Below are positions 16,428 through 25,638 of a stretch of 64,000 nucleotides of DNA, piece after piece (position 1 is the first letter of the stretch; each line of letters opens with the position of its first letter). The translations under genes were made by a program, and so were the position numbers. The DNA lies in NCBI GenBank assembly GCA_017577615.1, contig PKRE01000007.1, positions 140,333 through 204,332 on the forward strand, read 5' to 3'. A model generated the notes under the pieces. The model saw only the letters and a list, made by a program, of their open reading frames with translations, did not search any database and was not told where the DNA came from. This DNA comes from Gammaproteobacteria bacterium. Its GTDB lineage: Bacteria > Pseudomonadota > Gammaproteobacteria > Steroidobacterales > Steroidobacteraceae.

Positions 16428-18551
16428 TTATCTCATTCTCCACGACACCGTGACGCCTAGCTGCCGCGGCTCGCCGAGCTGTGTATACAGCCGTTTCTCC
16501 AAAAAGGGCGGCTCGTTGTAGAAGTAGAATCCACGAATCGGATAACGCTCATCGAAGAGGTTCTTCACCCACAGATATGCGCTCCAGTGCTCGCGCTCGT
16601 ATCCGACTCGCAGGTTGGTGATGCTGTAGGCGTGCGAGCGCTGATCGTGGTCCGTCGGCACGTCGAAGTAGAAGTTGTCCTTTGCACTGACATCGACGCG
16701 CGCACGTATACCGCTGGCATGCCGCCAGTCAGCGAACATCGACACGGAATACTCCGGCGCGTGGGCCTGCTCCCGCGACGGCACCGGATCACCGTCTTCC
16801 GAAAGACCCCCGGAAGCCTTCGTGCGTAGCAACCCAAGGGTCCCGCCAACCGTCAGAGACGGCGTCAGCGCGTAGCGCAGGCTGGCTTCGAAACCTGCGT
16901 TGTAGCCGCTCCTGAGGTTGTCGGTGACAAACACATAGGTGCCCGGATTCATCGGATCGGCTTGCCGTCCGGTTCGCACCTGCAAGTCGCGACGCCATTG
17001 ATAGAACAAAGCGGCATCGACGAAGCCGCGCCCGCCTCCGAGCTCGCTCTTCAATCCCACTTCGAGGTTGGTGAGATACTCGGGATCGAACTCACGCGCT
17101 TCCTCCGGAATCGAGCCGAGATTGAACCCGCCCGCCTTGTAGCCGCGCGACAACGCCACGTACGCCGCAGAGGCATCGGATAGATCCGCGCTCAGCGAGA
17201 TCTGCCCACCGATCATGCTATCCCGCGCCGAAAGATCCGAGCGCTGCTCGCTTTCGTCGACGAGTCCCTCGTCTTCGTAGTCCGCATCGCGCTGCTCTGC
17301 GCGCAGACCGAGAGACCAGCGCCACCTGTCGTTCAGTCGCTGATCGACCTGGCCGAACACAGCGATGTTACGGCCGCGATACTCGCTCCTGAGCCAATCG
17401 TCGGTGGTGCCATTCCAAGAAGGATCGAACGGATCTTCGTATACACCGATGAGCCGATCGCGACCCGTCTCGTCGAGCTGCAAGGCGTAGACGCCGACGA
17501 GCCATGCCATCTCGCCCGGCGTGTCGCTCGCATCGGAGGCAAGCCTGAGCTCGAAGCTGGCCGTCTCGCGATCGCGATCAGCGCGTTGGAAGTAGTCGTA
17601 TACATACGGCGCCCAGCTCTGCGCATTACCCCAGTCGGCATCGAAGCTGTTCGTGCTTTTCGAGTCGAGGTATGAGGCAATAGCGGTCACGGTGTAGCCA
17701 CTCGCCGTCGTGCTCGTGAGCCGCGCGGAGAGCCCCGTGGCGCGCTGCGAATCTTCGCCGGGCCGATCCGACAACGTCACGCGCGAGTTGTCTATCGCCC
17801 ACGCGTCGTAGCCGTTGTCAAGATCCGCATGCAGCGCCGTGACGTCCAGCGTCGTCCGTTCGCTGGGACGCCAACGCCACTTGAACCGGCCCGTAAGCTC
17901 GTCACGATCGTTCGTATCGTCGCGGCCGAGAAACGCATTGCGCATGAAGCCATCGCTGCGCTGCTGCTGCACGGCGATACGCCACGACGAGCGCAGCGAT
18001 TCGATCGGGCCAGTCAGCGCGAACCCTGCCGAGCGCCCACCGTATTCGCCGATACCAGCCTCTGCCATGTAGCCAAACGTCTCTTCCGGATCGTGGCTTC
18101 GCATCACGACGAGGCCCGCGAGCGCGTTGGCGCCATAGCGTGTCCCCTGCGGGCCGCGCAGCACCTCGACACGCTCGATATCGAACAACGTGGCTGCCAT
18201 GCCGATGCCGCTGAAATCGATGTCATCGATCAGGAAGCCGACCGAGGGGTTCGGCGCACCTTCGTATTGCTCACGCTCGCCAATGCCACGAACTTGGAAA
18301 TAACGCGGACGGGAAGTGCCCCCGGCCCAATGCAGATTGGGCACGAGCGTCAGCACGTCTTCGAAATGCTGTCTTCCTGCAGCACGTGTCGCATCGACAC
18401 CAAGCACGGTGACGCTTGCTGGAACATCGATCAGTGTCTGCTCACGGAACGTGGCCGTGACGATGATTTCATCTAGAGGCTCGGCAGCCTGTGCGCACGA
18501 CAAGGCCGCCGCTGCTGCGAACGCAGCGGGAGTCAAACGAGAACGAAACAT
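16428..18551 (-). CDS. TonB-dependent outer-membrane receptor, probable thiamine importer
   Basis: A 707-residue receptor with an N-terminal signal peptide (MFRSRLTPAAFAAAAALSCA, cleavage near AQA), then a plug domain beginning DEIIVTATFREQTLIDVP and containing VEVLRGPQGTRYGANALAG, then a 22-strand barrel ending in an aromatic-rich strand (LGVTVSWRMR). It is the first gene after a TPP riboswitch, so its ligand is probably thiamine or a thiamine precursor. AAGGAG lies 9 bases before ATG 18551. The following genes (binding protein, PnuT-like permease, kinase) complete an import and trapping route. Confidence 0.9.
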   Translation of the reverse strand: MFRSRLTPAAFAAAAALSCAQAAEPLDEIIVTATFREQTLIDVPASVTVLGVDATRAAGRQHFEDVLTLVPNLHWAGGTSRPRYFQVRGIGEREQYEGAPNPSVGFLIDDIDFSGIGMAATLFDIERVEVLRGPQGTRYGANALAGLVVMRSHDPEETFGYMAEAGIGEYGGRSAGFALTGPIESLRSSWRIAVQQQRSDGFMRNAFLGRDDTNDRDELTGRFKWRWRPSERTTLDVTALHADLDNGYDAWAIDNSRVTLSDRPGEDSQRATGLSARLTSTTASGYTVTAIASYLDSKSTNSFDADWGNAQSWAPYVYDYFQRADRDRETASFELRLASDASDTPGEMAWLVGVYALQLDETGRDRLIGVYEDPFDPSWNGTTDDWLRSEYRGRNIAVFGQVDQRLNDRWRWSLGLRAEQRDADYEDEGLVDESEQRSDLSARDSMIGGQISLSADLSDASAAYVALSRGYKAGGFNLGSIPEEAREFDPEYLTNLEVGLKSELGGGRGFVDAALFYQWRRDLQVRTGRQADPMNPGTYVFVTDNLRSGYNAGFEASLRYALTPSLTVGGTLGLLRTKASGGLSEDGDPVPSREQAHAPEYSVSMFADWRHASGIRARVDVSAKDNFYFDVPTDHDQRSHAYSITNLRVGYEREHWSAYLWVKNLFDERYPIRGFYFYNEPPFLEKRLYTQLGEPRQLGVTVSWRMR

Positions 18552-18630
18552 GGCCAGATCTCCTTTACAGAAGATCCGGTTACGAGCGATATGAAAGCAG
18601 AGAAAATAAGACGCGAAGGAACTCGCACTA

Positions 18631-18745
18631 CCTGCTCCCTACGCCGGTACTAACCGGATCAGGTTCAACGGGTTTGCCGATCAGCGGTGTCGTCAGACCT
18701 CGCAACCGGCATCTCAGGCCCATTGAGGGCCACCCCAAGGCGGGC
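18631..18745 (-). promoter_or_regulatory. TPP (THI-box) riboswitch
   Basis: Read on the minus strand from 18745 down, the region holds the full conserved core: GGGGTG, then CTGAGATG, a variable P3a arm, then TTGAACCTGATCCGGTTAG, followed by TACCGGCGTAGGGA. These are the invariant pyrimidine- and pyrophosphate-sensing parts of the thiamine pyrophosphate aptamer. It ends about 80 bases before the TonB receptor start, whose AAGGAG ribosome binding site could be masked when TPP is bound. It predicts that the four downstream genes are switched off by TPP. Confidence 0.95.
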
Positions 18746-18748
18746 GCA

Positions 18749-18778
18749 AGTATAAGCTAAGAGAATGTGGATTGGGAA
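18749..18778 (-). promoter_or_regulatory. Candidate promoter of the thiamine operon
   Basis: On the minus strand TATACT (18749-18754) lies 18 bases after TTCCCA (18773-18778), a plausible sigma-70 pair placed just upstream of the riboswitch aptamer, so transcription would begin at the aptamer's 5' end. Confidence 0.45.
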
Positions 18779-18916
18779 AGAGGCTGAAAAGAAACGTCGT
18801 CTTATTGCGAATAGCCAAGCGACCAAGTCCCCGAGTCACGACCACGCGCAACGACGGTTGACCGCGAGCGCGGCATCCGCCATCGTGCGCTCTTCATTGC
18901 AACGAGGAACCACGTC

Positions 18917-19822
18917 ATGAGTCAGCGCCGCTGCCGCCTGTTTCATGTCGATGCATTCACCCGCCAGCGTTTTCGTGGCAATCCCGCGGTCGTCGTGCTC
19001 GAGGCGGACGACTTAACGGAAGAAGAGATGCAGATGATCGCCGCCGAGGTCAACGGCGAAACCGCGTTCGTTCTCGAGGCCGAATCGGGCGATCACGACA
19101 TGCAGGTGAAATTCTTCACCCCACGGCATCCGGTGCCGTTTGTCGGCCACGCCACGATCGCTGCGCAATACGTGTATGCAAGAACGACGGGTCTGAAAGG
19201 CGAAAAGATCAGACAACGGACCGGCACCGGAATCGTCGAAATCGAGGTCACAGAGGTCGAGGGTGACTATCGCGTTGCGATCACGCAAAGCCCGCCGCTG
19301 CTCGGGCCGATCGTGCCCGATCATCACCGACGCCAAGTACTGAACGCGCTCGGCATCTCGAGCCCAAGCCTGCACGTTGACTGCCCGCTGCAGATCCTGA
19401 CCAAGGGCAGCCATCGACTGTTGATCGGATTGAAGTCGCCCGATTTGCTCAGCTCGCTCAAACCCGATTACGCAGAGCTGGCGCGGCTCACGCCGCATGT
19501 CGGTGCCGAGGGTTACTTCGTGTTCGCGCTGACGGAGACGAACGGAAGCATCGGCACGGTTTCCCGCATGTTTTGTCCCGCACTCGGGATTCCGGAGGAT
19601 CCAGTGAGCGGCAATGCTCACGGAATGCTCGGCGTCTACCTCATCAATCACGAGCTCCTGAAGCCCACCGACGGGCGCGTCGCGTTTCGCGGTCTGCAAG
19701 GCCAATGGCTGCGCCGCGATGGAGTCGTCGACGTCGAAGTCGAAACCATCGGCAAGGTCGCCCAGTCCGTTCGCATCGTCGGCGATGCGGTGATCGTGTA
19801 CGAGGCCGAGATCGTGATTTAG
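18917..19822 (+). CDS. PhzF family isomerase/epimerase-like protein
   Basis: A 301-residue protein of the PhzF (diaminopimelate-epimerase-like) fold. Diagnostic blocks are FHVDAFTRQRFRGNPAVVV, GETAFVL with the catalytic Glu, PFVGHATIAA, and EDPVSGNAHGMLGVYL near the C terminus. PhzF proper isomerises a phenazine precursor; most genomic homologues act on unknown small molecules, and no phenazine genes are nearby. GAGGA lies about 9 bases before ATG 18917. The TAG stop is followed directly by GCTG of the dispersed heptamer repeat. It converges with the modF-like gene across a strong hairpin. Confidence 0.9.
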   Translation: MSQRRCRLFHVDAFTRQRFRGNPAVVVLEADDLTEEEMQMIAAEVNGETAFVLEAESGDHDMQVKFFTPRHPVPFVGHATIAAQYVYARTTGLKGEKIRQRTGTGIVEIEVTEVEGDYRVAITQSPPLLGPIVPDHHRRQVLNALGISSPSLHVDCPLQILTKGSHRLLIGLKSPDLLSSLKPDYAELARLTPHVGAEGYFVFALTETNGSIGTVSRMFCPALGIPEDPVSGNAHGMLGVYLINHELLKPTDGRVAFRGLQGQWLRRDGVVDVEVETIGKVAQSVRIVGDAVIVYEAEIVI

Positions 19823-19851
19823 GCTGTGGGCTGTAAGCTCCAAGCCGTAGT

Positions 19852-19876
19852 GAGCGGCGCGCGCTGCGCGCCGCTC
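19852..19876. terminator. Bidirectional GC-rich hairpin between phzF and modF
   Basis: A perfect 10-bp stem GAGCGGCGCG/CGCGCCGCTC with a 5-base loop, placed between two converging genes and flanked by heptamer repeats and a TTCCCCATTCCC tract. It could end transcription from both sides, though T-runs are weak. Confidence 0.5.
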
Positions 19877-19924
19877 CCCTGTTCCCCATTCCCTTCCTGA
19901 TATTTGCCCGCTGCAGCCTCCTGC

Positions 19925-21427
19925 CTACAGCCTCTTCATCGTCGCTTTCCCGCCGCGCTTGATCTCGAGCACGTGTCGCACCGCCGGAATGATGTCCTCG
20001 GCGTCATGCACTGCCATGACGATCTGCGTGCCGCTCTCGGCAAGCCGTTGCAGCACTGCGAGCACATACTCCCGCGTCTCAGCATCGAGCCCGGTACACG
20101 GCTCATCGAGAAGCAGCAGCTCGGGCTCGTTGATCATGGCGCGCGCGAACAACGCGAGCCGCAGCTGACCGTAGGACACTTGGCGTGGACCGCGGGCGCG
20201 CAGCGCGCTCAGCCCGAAGAACTCGAGCCAATGCCGCGCTGCGGCGCGATCGGTTCTGGTCGGCCGCTCGTTGAGACCCACGCTGGAATAGCGCCCGGAG
20301 ATCACGATCTCTTCAATGGAGCGTGCCAGGTAGTGATCCGCCTGCAGCTCAGGAGAAACCCAGCCGACTCGCTTCTTCCAGCTCTCGATCGGAGTGCCGA
20401 ATGGCGCGCCCGCACGCTCTATCGTGCCGCCGAGCGCCGGATGCAGATCGCCGTACAGCAAGCTGAGCAATGTCGACTTGCCGCTGCCGTTCGGCCCCAA
20501 GATGGCCCAGTGCTCGCCGGTGCGCAGCGTCCAATCGAGATTGCGAATGACCGGTCGATAGTCGCGATACAGCGTGACATCCTGCAAACGAATCAGCCAC
20601 TCGCCTCGACGCGGCGTTGTCTTCGTGCCGTTCAATCGTTTGGGGACCGGCCTCACGGCGGCATCGAGTGCCGCCGCGCGCGAACGCGGTCGGGTCGCAG
20701 CCGTGCGCCGCGCCTGGGCAGGCGCTCGCTCCTTCGGGCCCGCATAGAGAATGCGTCCCCGCTCGATCAGGGCCACGTGCGTCACATTACGTGGTAACTC
20801 CTTGGGCCGATGCGTCGTCAGCACCCAGCTATGCCCGGACCGTGGTGCTTCGAGCGCACGACGCAGCTTGAGACGTGTGCGCTCATCCAATCCGTTGAAT
20901 ACCTCATCGAGCAGAAGTACCGGCGCTTCGCTGACGAATGCGCGGGCCACCAATGCGAGGCGGCGCTGACCGTACGAGAGCGTCAGCATGTGCCGCTGTC
21001 TCATGCCCCAGAGGGCGAAGCGCTTCAGCACGCGCTCGACACGCGCGCGCTGACTGCGCGTCGGCCGCGTGAGCGGAATGTCTTCATCGAAGAGCCCGGT
21101 CGTGACGACCTGCTCGACTGTCAGGTTCCATCCATAGCGCACGTACTTGTCCTGCCGCTCGGGACCGATGTACGCAATCGCTTCCTTGCTGCCGGCAGGC
21201 TCTGCGCTCGGCTCGTCCCATAGACAGTACATGCGCCGCTCTCGACCGGTCGGCGTTGGCCAGACATCGCCGCGTAGCATCTTGAGCAGCAGTGTCTTGC
21301 CAGAGCCGTTCGGCCCGATCAAGGCCCAACGTTCGCCGCGACGAAGCGTGAAGCTCACGTCATCGAGCACCGGCACGCCGTCAAAGATCACAGAGCAATG
21401 GGAAAGCTCGATCAACGGTGAATACAC
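19925..21427 (-). CDS. modF: ModF/PhrA-like tandem ABC ATPase
   Basis: A 500-residue cytoplasmic ATPase with two ABC domains in one chain. The first has Walker A GPNGSGKTLLLK, signature LSYGQRRLAL and Walker B VLLLDEVFNGLD; the second has GPNGSGKSTLLSLL, VSYGQLRLALFARA and LLLLDEPCTGLD. This tandem layout with LSYGQ signatures matches ModF (PhrA), a protein linked to molybdenum transport operons whose role is unclear; no modABC genes are here. No membrane segments are present. The start is uncertain: GTG 21427 and TTG 21415 are both possible, neither with a good ribosome binding site. The stop TAG lies in a heptamer repeat. Confidence 0.82.
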   Translation of the reverse strand: MYSPLIELSHCSVIFDGVPVLDDVSFTLRRGERWALIGPNGSGKTLLLKMLRGDVWPTPTGRERRMYCLWDEPSAEPAGSKEAIAYIGPERQDKYVRYGWNLTVEQVVTTGLFDEDIPLTRPTRSQRARVERVLKRFALWGMRQRHMLTLSYGQRRLALVARAFVSEAPVLLLDEVFNGLDERTRLKLRRALEAPRSGHSWVLTTHRPKELPRNVTHVALIERGRILYAGPKERAPAQARRTAATRPRSRAAALDAAVRPVPKRLNGTKTTPRRGEWLIRLQDVTLYRDYRPVIRNLDWTLRTGEHWAILGPNGSGKSTLLSLLYGDLHPALGGTIERAGAPFGTPIESWKKRVGWVSPELQADHYLARSIEEIVISGRYSSVGLNERPTRTDRAAARHWLEFFGLSALRARGPRQVSYGQLRLALFARAMINEPELLLLDEPCTGLDAETREYVLAVLQRLAESGTQIVMAVHDAEDIIPAVRHVLEIKRGGKATMKRL

Positions 21428-21469
21428 GATACTGGGCTGTAAGCTGTGGGTCGTGGAAAGGGCGTACGC

Positions 21470-22100
21470 TATGATGACCGCCAGCAAACGAGGAGCGGAG
21501 CGGCTGCCGTCGCGATCTCGATCCTAATCCTCGCCCTCGCCGCGATCAGCGCATCGACGTGGTTCTTCTTGACCCGGCGCGCCGCCTCGGCATGCGAGGA
21601 TGACGCGTCGGTGCATCGACGCGACCACTTCCCGGCCGCCCGATGTCGCTGCCGAGACTCATGCAGGCGCTGAACGATCCCTCGCGCCAGACGATCGTGA
21701 AGCTCATTGTAGAAGATCCGGCGCTCGCTGGCAGCGTGTTACAGCAGGACAACAACGCCTATTACCGCATCTCTCCAGCGCGTGTGGACGACTTCCGAGA
21801 TCCTCATCGCAGCGATGCGACACCACGGCGCGCAGGTCGCGCTACGCATCGCGCGCATGGGAGATGTCCGATCTCTCGGTTCGAGCGCTCGAAGAACACG
21901 TGCAACAACGCTCGCCGACGCACATGAGCGAGCTCGCACGCGCCGTCTATTTCGCTCGACTGACCAGCGTGCTTGCGGTGCTGGAGGCGCACCGTTCTGA
22001 ATTGCACGAGGACGAGTCCCTCGCATTGCTGGAGCTACAAGGCCTGGATAAGATGCACCCGCGCATGCTCTGGGTCGCTGCGCTGGCTTGCCACGAGTAA
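21470..22100 (+). pseudogene. Remnant of a membrane-anchored HDOD-domain gene
   Basis: Three reading frames carry consecutive pieces of one protein. A membrane segment (VAISILILALAAISASTWFF) is read first. From 21643 comes the start of an HDOD domain (LPRLMQALNDPS...IVEDPALAGSVLQQDNNAYYRISPARV). A frame change near 21780 gives EILIAAMRHHGAQVALRIA, and another near 21850 gives WEMSDLSVRALEEHVQQRSP through CHE and a stop at 22100. The central part of the HDOD domain, about 80 residues, is missing. HDOD proteins are regulatory HD-like domains. An internal deletion plus frameshifts indicates a decayed gene rather than a single sequencing error. Confidence 0.7.
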
Positions 22101-22222
22101 GTAGCCGGCGGTTTCCTGCAGCGCTCAGCCGCCAAGCTTCACGCTCGCCTTCCCTGCGTCCACGGAACCTGCTGCCGAGGGCGTCCGTTTCGCTGAGACG
22201 CCGCAGCGCTCATGGGTGAACA

Positions 22223-22573
22223 ATGCTGATCACGTTCAAGTCGTCTGCGACCGAACCCATTACGATGTTCGAGGATGCAGCTGTCGAGCTGCTGAAGCTC
22301 ATGGGTGCGACTGGCCGCATACCGGGCGGTCTCAGCCCGGAGGACTTGCCCGCAGCACTTGCGCGGCTCGAAGCAGCCGTCGAAGAGTTGAAGGCCGAGG
22401 CGCGTCAGCGGGCCGCTGCGCCTCCGGCTCAGAAGCAAGAGCAAGATGACGATCGCGATGCAGACGATCGCGAGCCGCCGGTTGCAATCACGACACGTGC
22501 CGTGCCGCTCCTGGATCTGATGAGACGAGCCGTTGCAGCCAAGGCCGAGCTCGTGTGGGAAGGCGCGTCCTAG
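22223..22573 (+). CDS. DUF1840 family protein
   Basis: A 116-residue protein. MLITFKSSATEPITMFEDAA followed by ELLKLMGATGRIPG and ALARLEAAVEELK is the DUF1840 pattern, a small soluble protein found in beta- and gammaproteobacteria with no known function. A charged linker (PAQKQEQDDDRDADDRE) separates the N-terminal part from a short C-terminal helix. The ATG at 22223 is the natural start. The stop TAG is directly followed by GCTGTAG of the heptamer repeat. Confidence 0.85.
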   Translation: MLITFKSSATEPITMFEDAAVELLKLMGATGRIPGGLSPEDLPAALARLEAAVEELKAEARQRAAAPPAQKQEQDDDRDADDREPPVAITTRAVPLLDLMRRAVAAKAELVWEGAS

Positions 22574-22780
22574 GCTGTAGGCTCTAGACGGTCGGGTATA
22601 GATGGGCGTTGCGCTCGTTGCCTGCGTCGCTGTCACTCCCTGACGCAACTCCCTGACGCAAGCGTCGCTGCATAAGGAGCGCGGCTGGCGACGTCTGTTC
22701 GCGCAAAGGCCCGAAAATGAAGCAAAATAATGTTTTTCCCGCGCTAAGCAGGATCCAGTACCCCAAGCACTTCTAGTTTC

Positions 22781-23686
22781 ATGCTCACGGTCGAACATCT
22801 ACACAAACGCTATGGCGCGCTCGAAGTCGTTCGCGACGTGAGCTTTCATGTGCCTGTCGGACAGTGCTTTGGATTGCTCGGGCCGAATGGTGCAGGAAAG
22901 ACGACCACGCTGCGCTGCTGCCTCGGGCTGACGCAACCCGATGCAGGCTCGATTCGTCTCGTGGGATTGCCGATTCCACAAAAGGCACGGGAAGCTCGTT
23001 TGCGGGTCGGAGTCGTGCCGCAATTCGACAACCTGGACCCGGACTTCACGGTCACCGAGAACCTGATCGTCTTCGGCCGCTACTTCGGCCTATCGCGTCG
23101 CGAATGCGAGGCGCGCGTGGGGCGCCTGCTGGAGTTCGCCGGACTCACCGACAAAGCCGACGCGCGCATCGAAGCGCTGTCGGGAGGCATGAAGCGGCGG
23201 CTGACACTGGCACGCGCGATGATCAACGATCCGCAAGTGCTCTTCATGGACGAGCCGACCACTGGGCTCGATCCGCAAGCGCGACACCTCGTATGGGACC
23301 GGCTCAAGACACTGGTGACCGAAGGCCGCACCATCGTGCTGACGACGCATTTCATGGACGAAGCGCAGCGGCTTTGCGATCGTGTCGCCATCATGGATCA
23401 GGGCGTGCTCATCGCCGAAGACGCGCCGCGCACGCTGATCGAGCGCGAGATCGAGCCAGTGGTGATCGAAGTCTACGGCGAAGGCGTCGAGCGATGGTTC
23501 CACACCTACGGCAAGACGTTGTCAAGCCGTGCCGAGCTCGCGGGCGATACCGCGTTCTGCTACTGCGTCGACCCGGAGCCGCTGATGAAAACGCTCGAGG
23601 GGCAACGCGAGCTGCGTGCGCTACGACGCGCCGCGAACTTGGAAGACGTATTCCTGAAGCTCACAGGTAGGGATCTTCGTGACTGA
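22781..23686 (+). CDS. ABC transporter ATP-binding protein, NodI-like
   Basis: A 301-residue ATPase with Walker A GPNGAGKTTTLR, signature LSGGMKRRLTLARA and Walker B VLFMDEPTTGLDPQARH, then a C-terminal extension of about 80 residues. This arrangement and the downstream permease match the NodI/NodJ-type exporter family (ABC-2). No nod genes are near, so the substrate is unknown. The last 8 bases overlap the permease gene, so the two are co-translated. No clear ribosome binding site precedes ATG 22781. Confidence 0.88.
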   Translation: MLTVEHLHKRYGALEVVRDVSFHVPVGQCFGLLGPNGAGKTTTLRCCLGLTQPDAGSIRLVGLPIPQKAREARLRVGVVPQFDNLDPDFTVTENLIVFGRYFGLSRRECEARVGRLLEFAGLTDKADARIEALSGGMKRRLTLARAMINDPQVLFMDEPTTGLDPQARHLVWDRLKTLVTEGRTIVLTTHFMDEAQRLCDRVAIMDQGVLIAEDAPRTLIEREIEPVVIEVYGEGVERWFHTYGKTLSSRAELAGDTAFCYCVDPEPLMKTLEGQRELRALRRAANLEDVFLKLTGRDLRD

Positions 23687-24485
23687 AGCCGCCATCGCAT
23701 CTCCCGCCACCGATACGTCCAGGCGCGTGTCGCGCTGGCGCTTCGCGCATGTCGTCTACCGCAACTATCTGGTGTGGCGCAAGCTGATCGGCTCGGCGCT
23801 CGTCGGACACCTCGCCGATCCATTGATCTGGCTCGTGGGTTTGGGCTTCGGGCTCGGCCGTTTGATGCCGCCGATCGGCGGCCTGCGGTACATCGAGTTC
23901 CTCGCGAGCGGCATGCTGTGCTACAGCGCGATGAACTCGGCCTCGTTCGAGGGCCTGTGGTCGGCATTCACGCGCCTCAAAGTGCAGCGCACGTGGGAAA
24001 GCATCTTGAACGCGCCGATGACGGTTGCGGACGTGGTGATCGGCGAGTGGGTATGGTGCGCCCTCAAGGGTACCCTGTCGGCTGCTGCGATACTGCTGGT
24101 CATGGCGCTGCTCGGCATCGTGCAAACACCACTCGCCCTCTGGGTGCTGCCGATCGCGCTCGTCGTAGGGCTCGCGTTCGGCGGGCTCGCGCTCATCATC
24201 ACCGCGCTCGCGAAGAGCTACGACACGTTCACCTACTACTTCAGTCTGCTGCTCATGCCGATGACGCTGATCTCGGGCGTGTTCTTCCCCATCGACCAGC
24301 TGCCGAAGATCGTGCAGACGGCCGCACAATTTTTGCCCTTGGTGCATGCCACAACGCTCGCGCGCGCATTGGCAGTCGGCACGCCGGTCGACAACATCCT
24401 TCTGCACGTCGCAGTGCTCGTGTTCTACGCCGTAGCCACTGTGGTGATCGCCGCGAAACTGGTCGAGCGCCGTCTCATGCGCTAG
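23679..24485 (+). CDS. ABC-2 type transporter permease, NodJ-like
   Basis: A 268-residue inner-membrane protein with about six hydrophobic segments, starting with GTG at 23679 inside the end of the ATPase gene. The block FTYYFSLLLMPMTLISGVFFPIDQLP is the conserved C-terminal region of ABC-2 permeases of the NodJ type. With the upstream ATPase it forms an exporter of unknown substrate. The stop TAG is followed by GTCTGCAGCC, a diverged copy of the window's heptamer repeat. Confidence 0.88.
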   Translation: MTEAAIASPATDTSRRVSRWRFAHVVYRNYLVWRKLIGSALVGHLADPLIWLVGLGFGLGRLMPPIGGLRYIEFLASGMLCYSAMNSASFEGLWSAFTRLKVQRTWESILNAPMTVADVVIGEWVWCALKGTLSAAAILLVMALLGIVQTPLALWVLPIALVVGLAFGGLALIITALAKSYDTFTYYFSLLLMPMTLISGVFFPIDQLPKIVQTAAQFLPLVHATTLARALAVGTPVDNILLHVAVLVFYAVATVVIAAKLVERRLMR

Positions 24486-24669
24486 GTCTGCAGCCTGGGG
24501 CCTGGCGCAAGCCGCGCACCATCTCGCACAGGAAAGCGTCCGAGCGGCGTGGCGAGAAGGCTGCTTTCGCCGCCTGCTGTCGACAGCCTACAGCCGCACC
24601 ATGGCCGCGAGTAAAATATCGGCGTCACTGCTCAATCGTGCTCCGAGCCTTCGTTAGGGAGCTGCCTCC

Positions 24670-25392
24670 ATGGGCCGCATGTTCGAAGTTCGAAAACAGA
24701 CCATGTTCGCGCGCTGGGATCGCATGGCGAAACAGTTCGCGCGGATCGCCAAGGACATCACGATCGCCGTCAAGGCAGGCGGTCCGGATCCGGCAGCGAA
24801 CGCGGCGCTGCGTCGAATCATCCAGAACGCTCGCTCGGTCAACATGCCGAAGGACAAGGTCGAGGCAGCCATTCGGCGTGCAACTGGCCGGGAAGCGACC
24901 AACTATGAGGTCGTGATCTACGAAGGCTACGCGCCGCACGGCGTGGCCGTTCTCGTCGAGTGCGCCACCGACAACCCCACCCGCACCGTGGCGAGCGTTC
25001 GCAACATCTTCGCCAAGCACGGTGGCAACTTGGGCACGTCCAACAGCGTGAGCTTCATGTTCAAGAAGATGGGCGTGTTCCGCCTCAATCCTGAGGGCAT
25101 CGATCAGGACGACCTCGAGCTGTACCTCATCGATCACGGTCTCGAAGAGATGGGCGAAAGCACGGGCGACAAGGGTGAGCCGCAACTCGTGGTGCGCTGT
25201 GCCTTCCCGGACTTCGGTCAAGTCCAGGAAGCGCTGGAGAAGCGCGGCATCACGCCAATCTCTGCCGAGCACGAATACATCTGCACGACGCACGTCGAGC
25301 TCCCGGACGAGCAAGCCAACGAGGTCATGGCGATGATCGACAAGCTGGAGCAGGACGAGGACGTGCAAAAGGTGTATCACAATCTCGCTTGA
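24670..25392 (+). CDS. yebC: YebC/PmpR family protein
   Basis: A 240-residue protein, close to the family's usual length. The N-terminal part KARFAKQFA-type helix is seen as RWDRMAKQFARIAKDITIA, followed by GPDPAANAALRRIIQNARSVNMPKD, YEGYAPHGVAVLVE and HGGNLGTSNSVSFMF, all typical. YebC proteins have been described as transcription regulators and as factors that relieve ribosome stalling. It is preceded by a Cys-poor leader with no other gene; usual partners ruvC/ruvAB are not adjacent here. Confidence 0.93.
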   Translation: MGRMFEVRKQTMFARWDRMAKQFARIAKDITIAVKAGGPDPAANAALRRIIQNARSVNMPKDKVEAAIRRATGREATNYEVVIYEGYAPHGVAVLVECATDNPTRTVASVRNIFAKHGGNLGTSNSVSFMFKKMGVFRLNPEGIDQDDLELYLIDHGLEEMGESTGDKGEPQLVVRCAFPDFGQVQEALEKRGITPISAEHEYICTTHVELPDEQANEVMAMIDKLEQDEDVQKVYHNLA

Positions 25393-25638
25393 TGGCGAGA
25401 TAAGCCGCAAGCCTGGGCAAGGCTACGACCTCCAGGCTATAGTCAACGCGCGCACGTCTGCCCGCCCCGACGCCACGTCGCGTCCATTCGCAATTCACTT
25501 ATTCCCTCGCCCAGTGTCTCCTGGTTTGCTCGATGCTCTAGGGTTCGAGGCCTCGGGCGCGCCGATCTAGCGACCACGCCGCCGCCCACTCCTCGTCCCC
25601 TCGTCCTGTTCCCTCTTAGCTGCTCGCTGGAGCGACGC

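Noticed and set aside
18917..19822. PhzF as a phenazine biosynthesis gene
   Set aside because: No other phz genes are present; most PhzF-like proteins in genomes are unrelated to phenazine.
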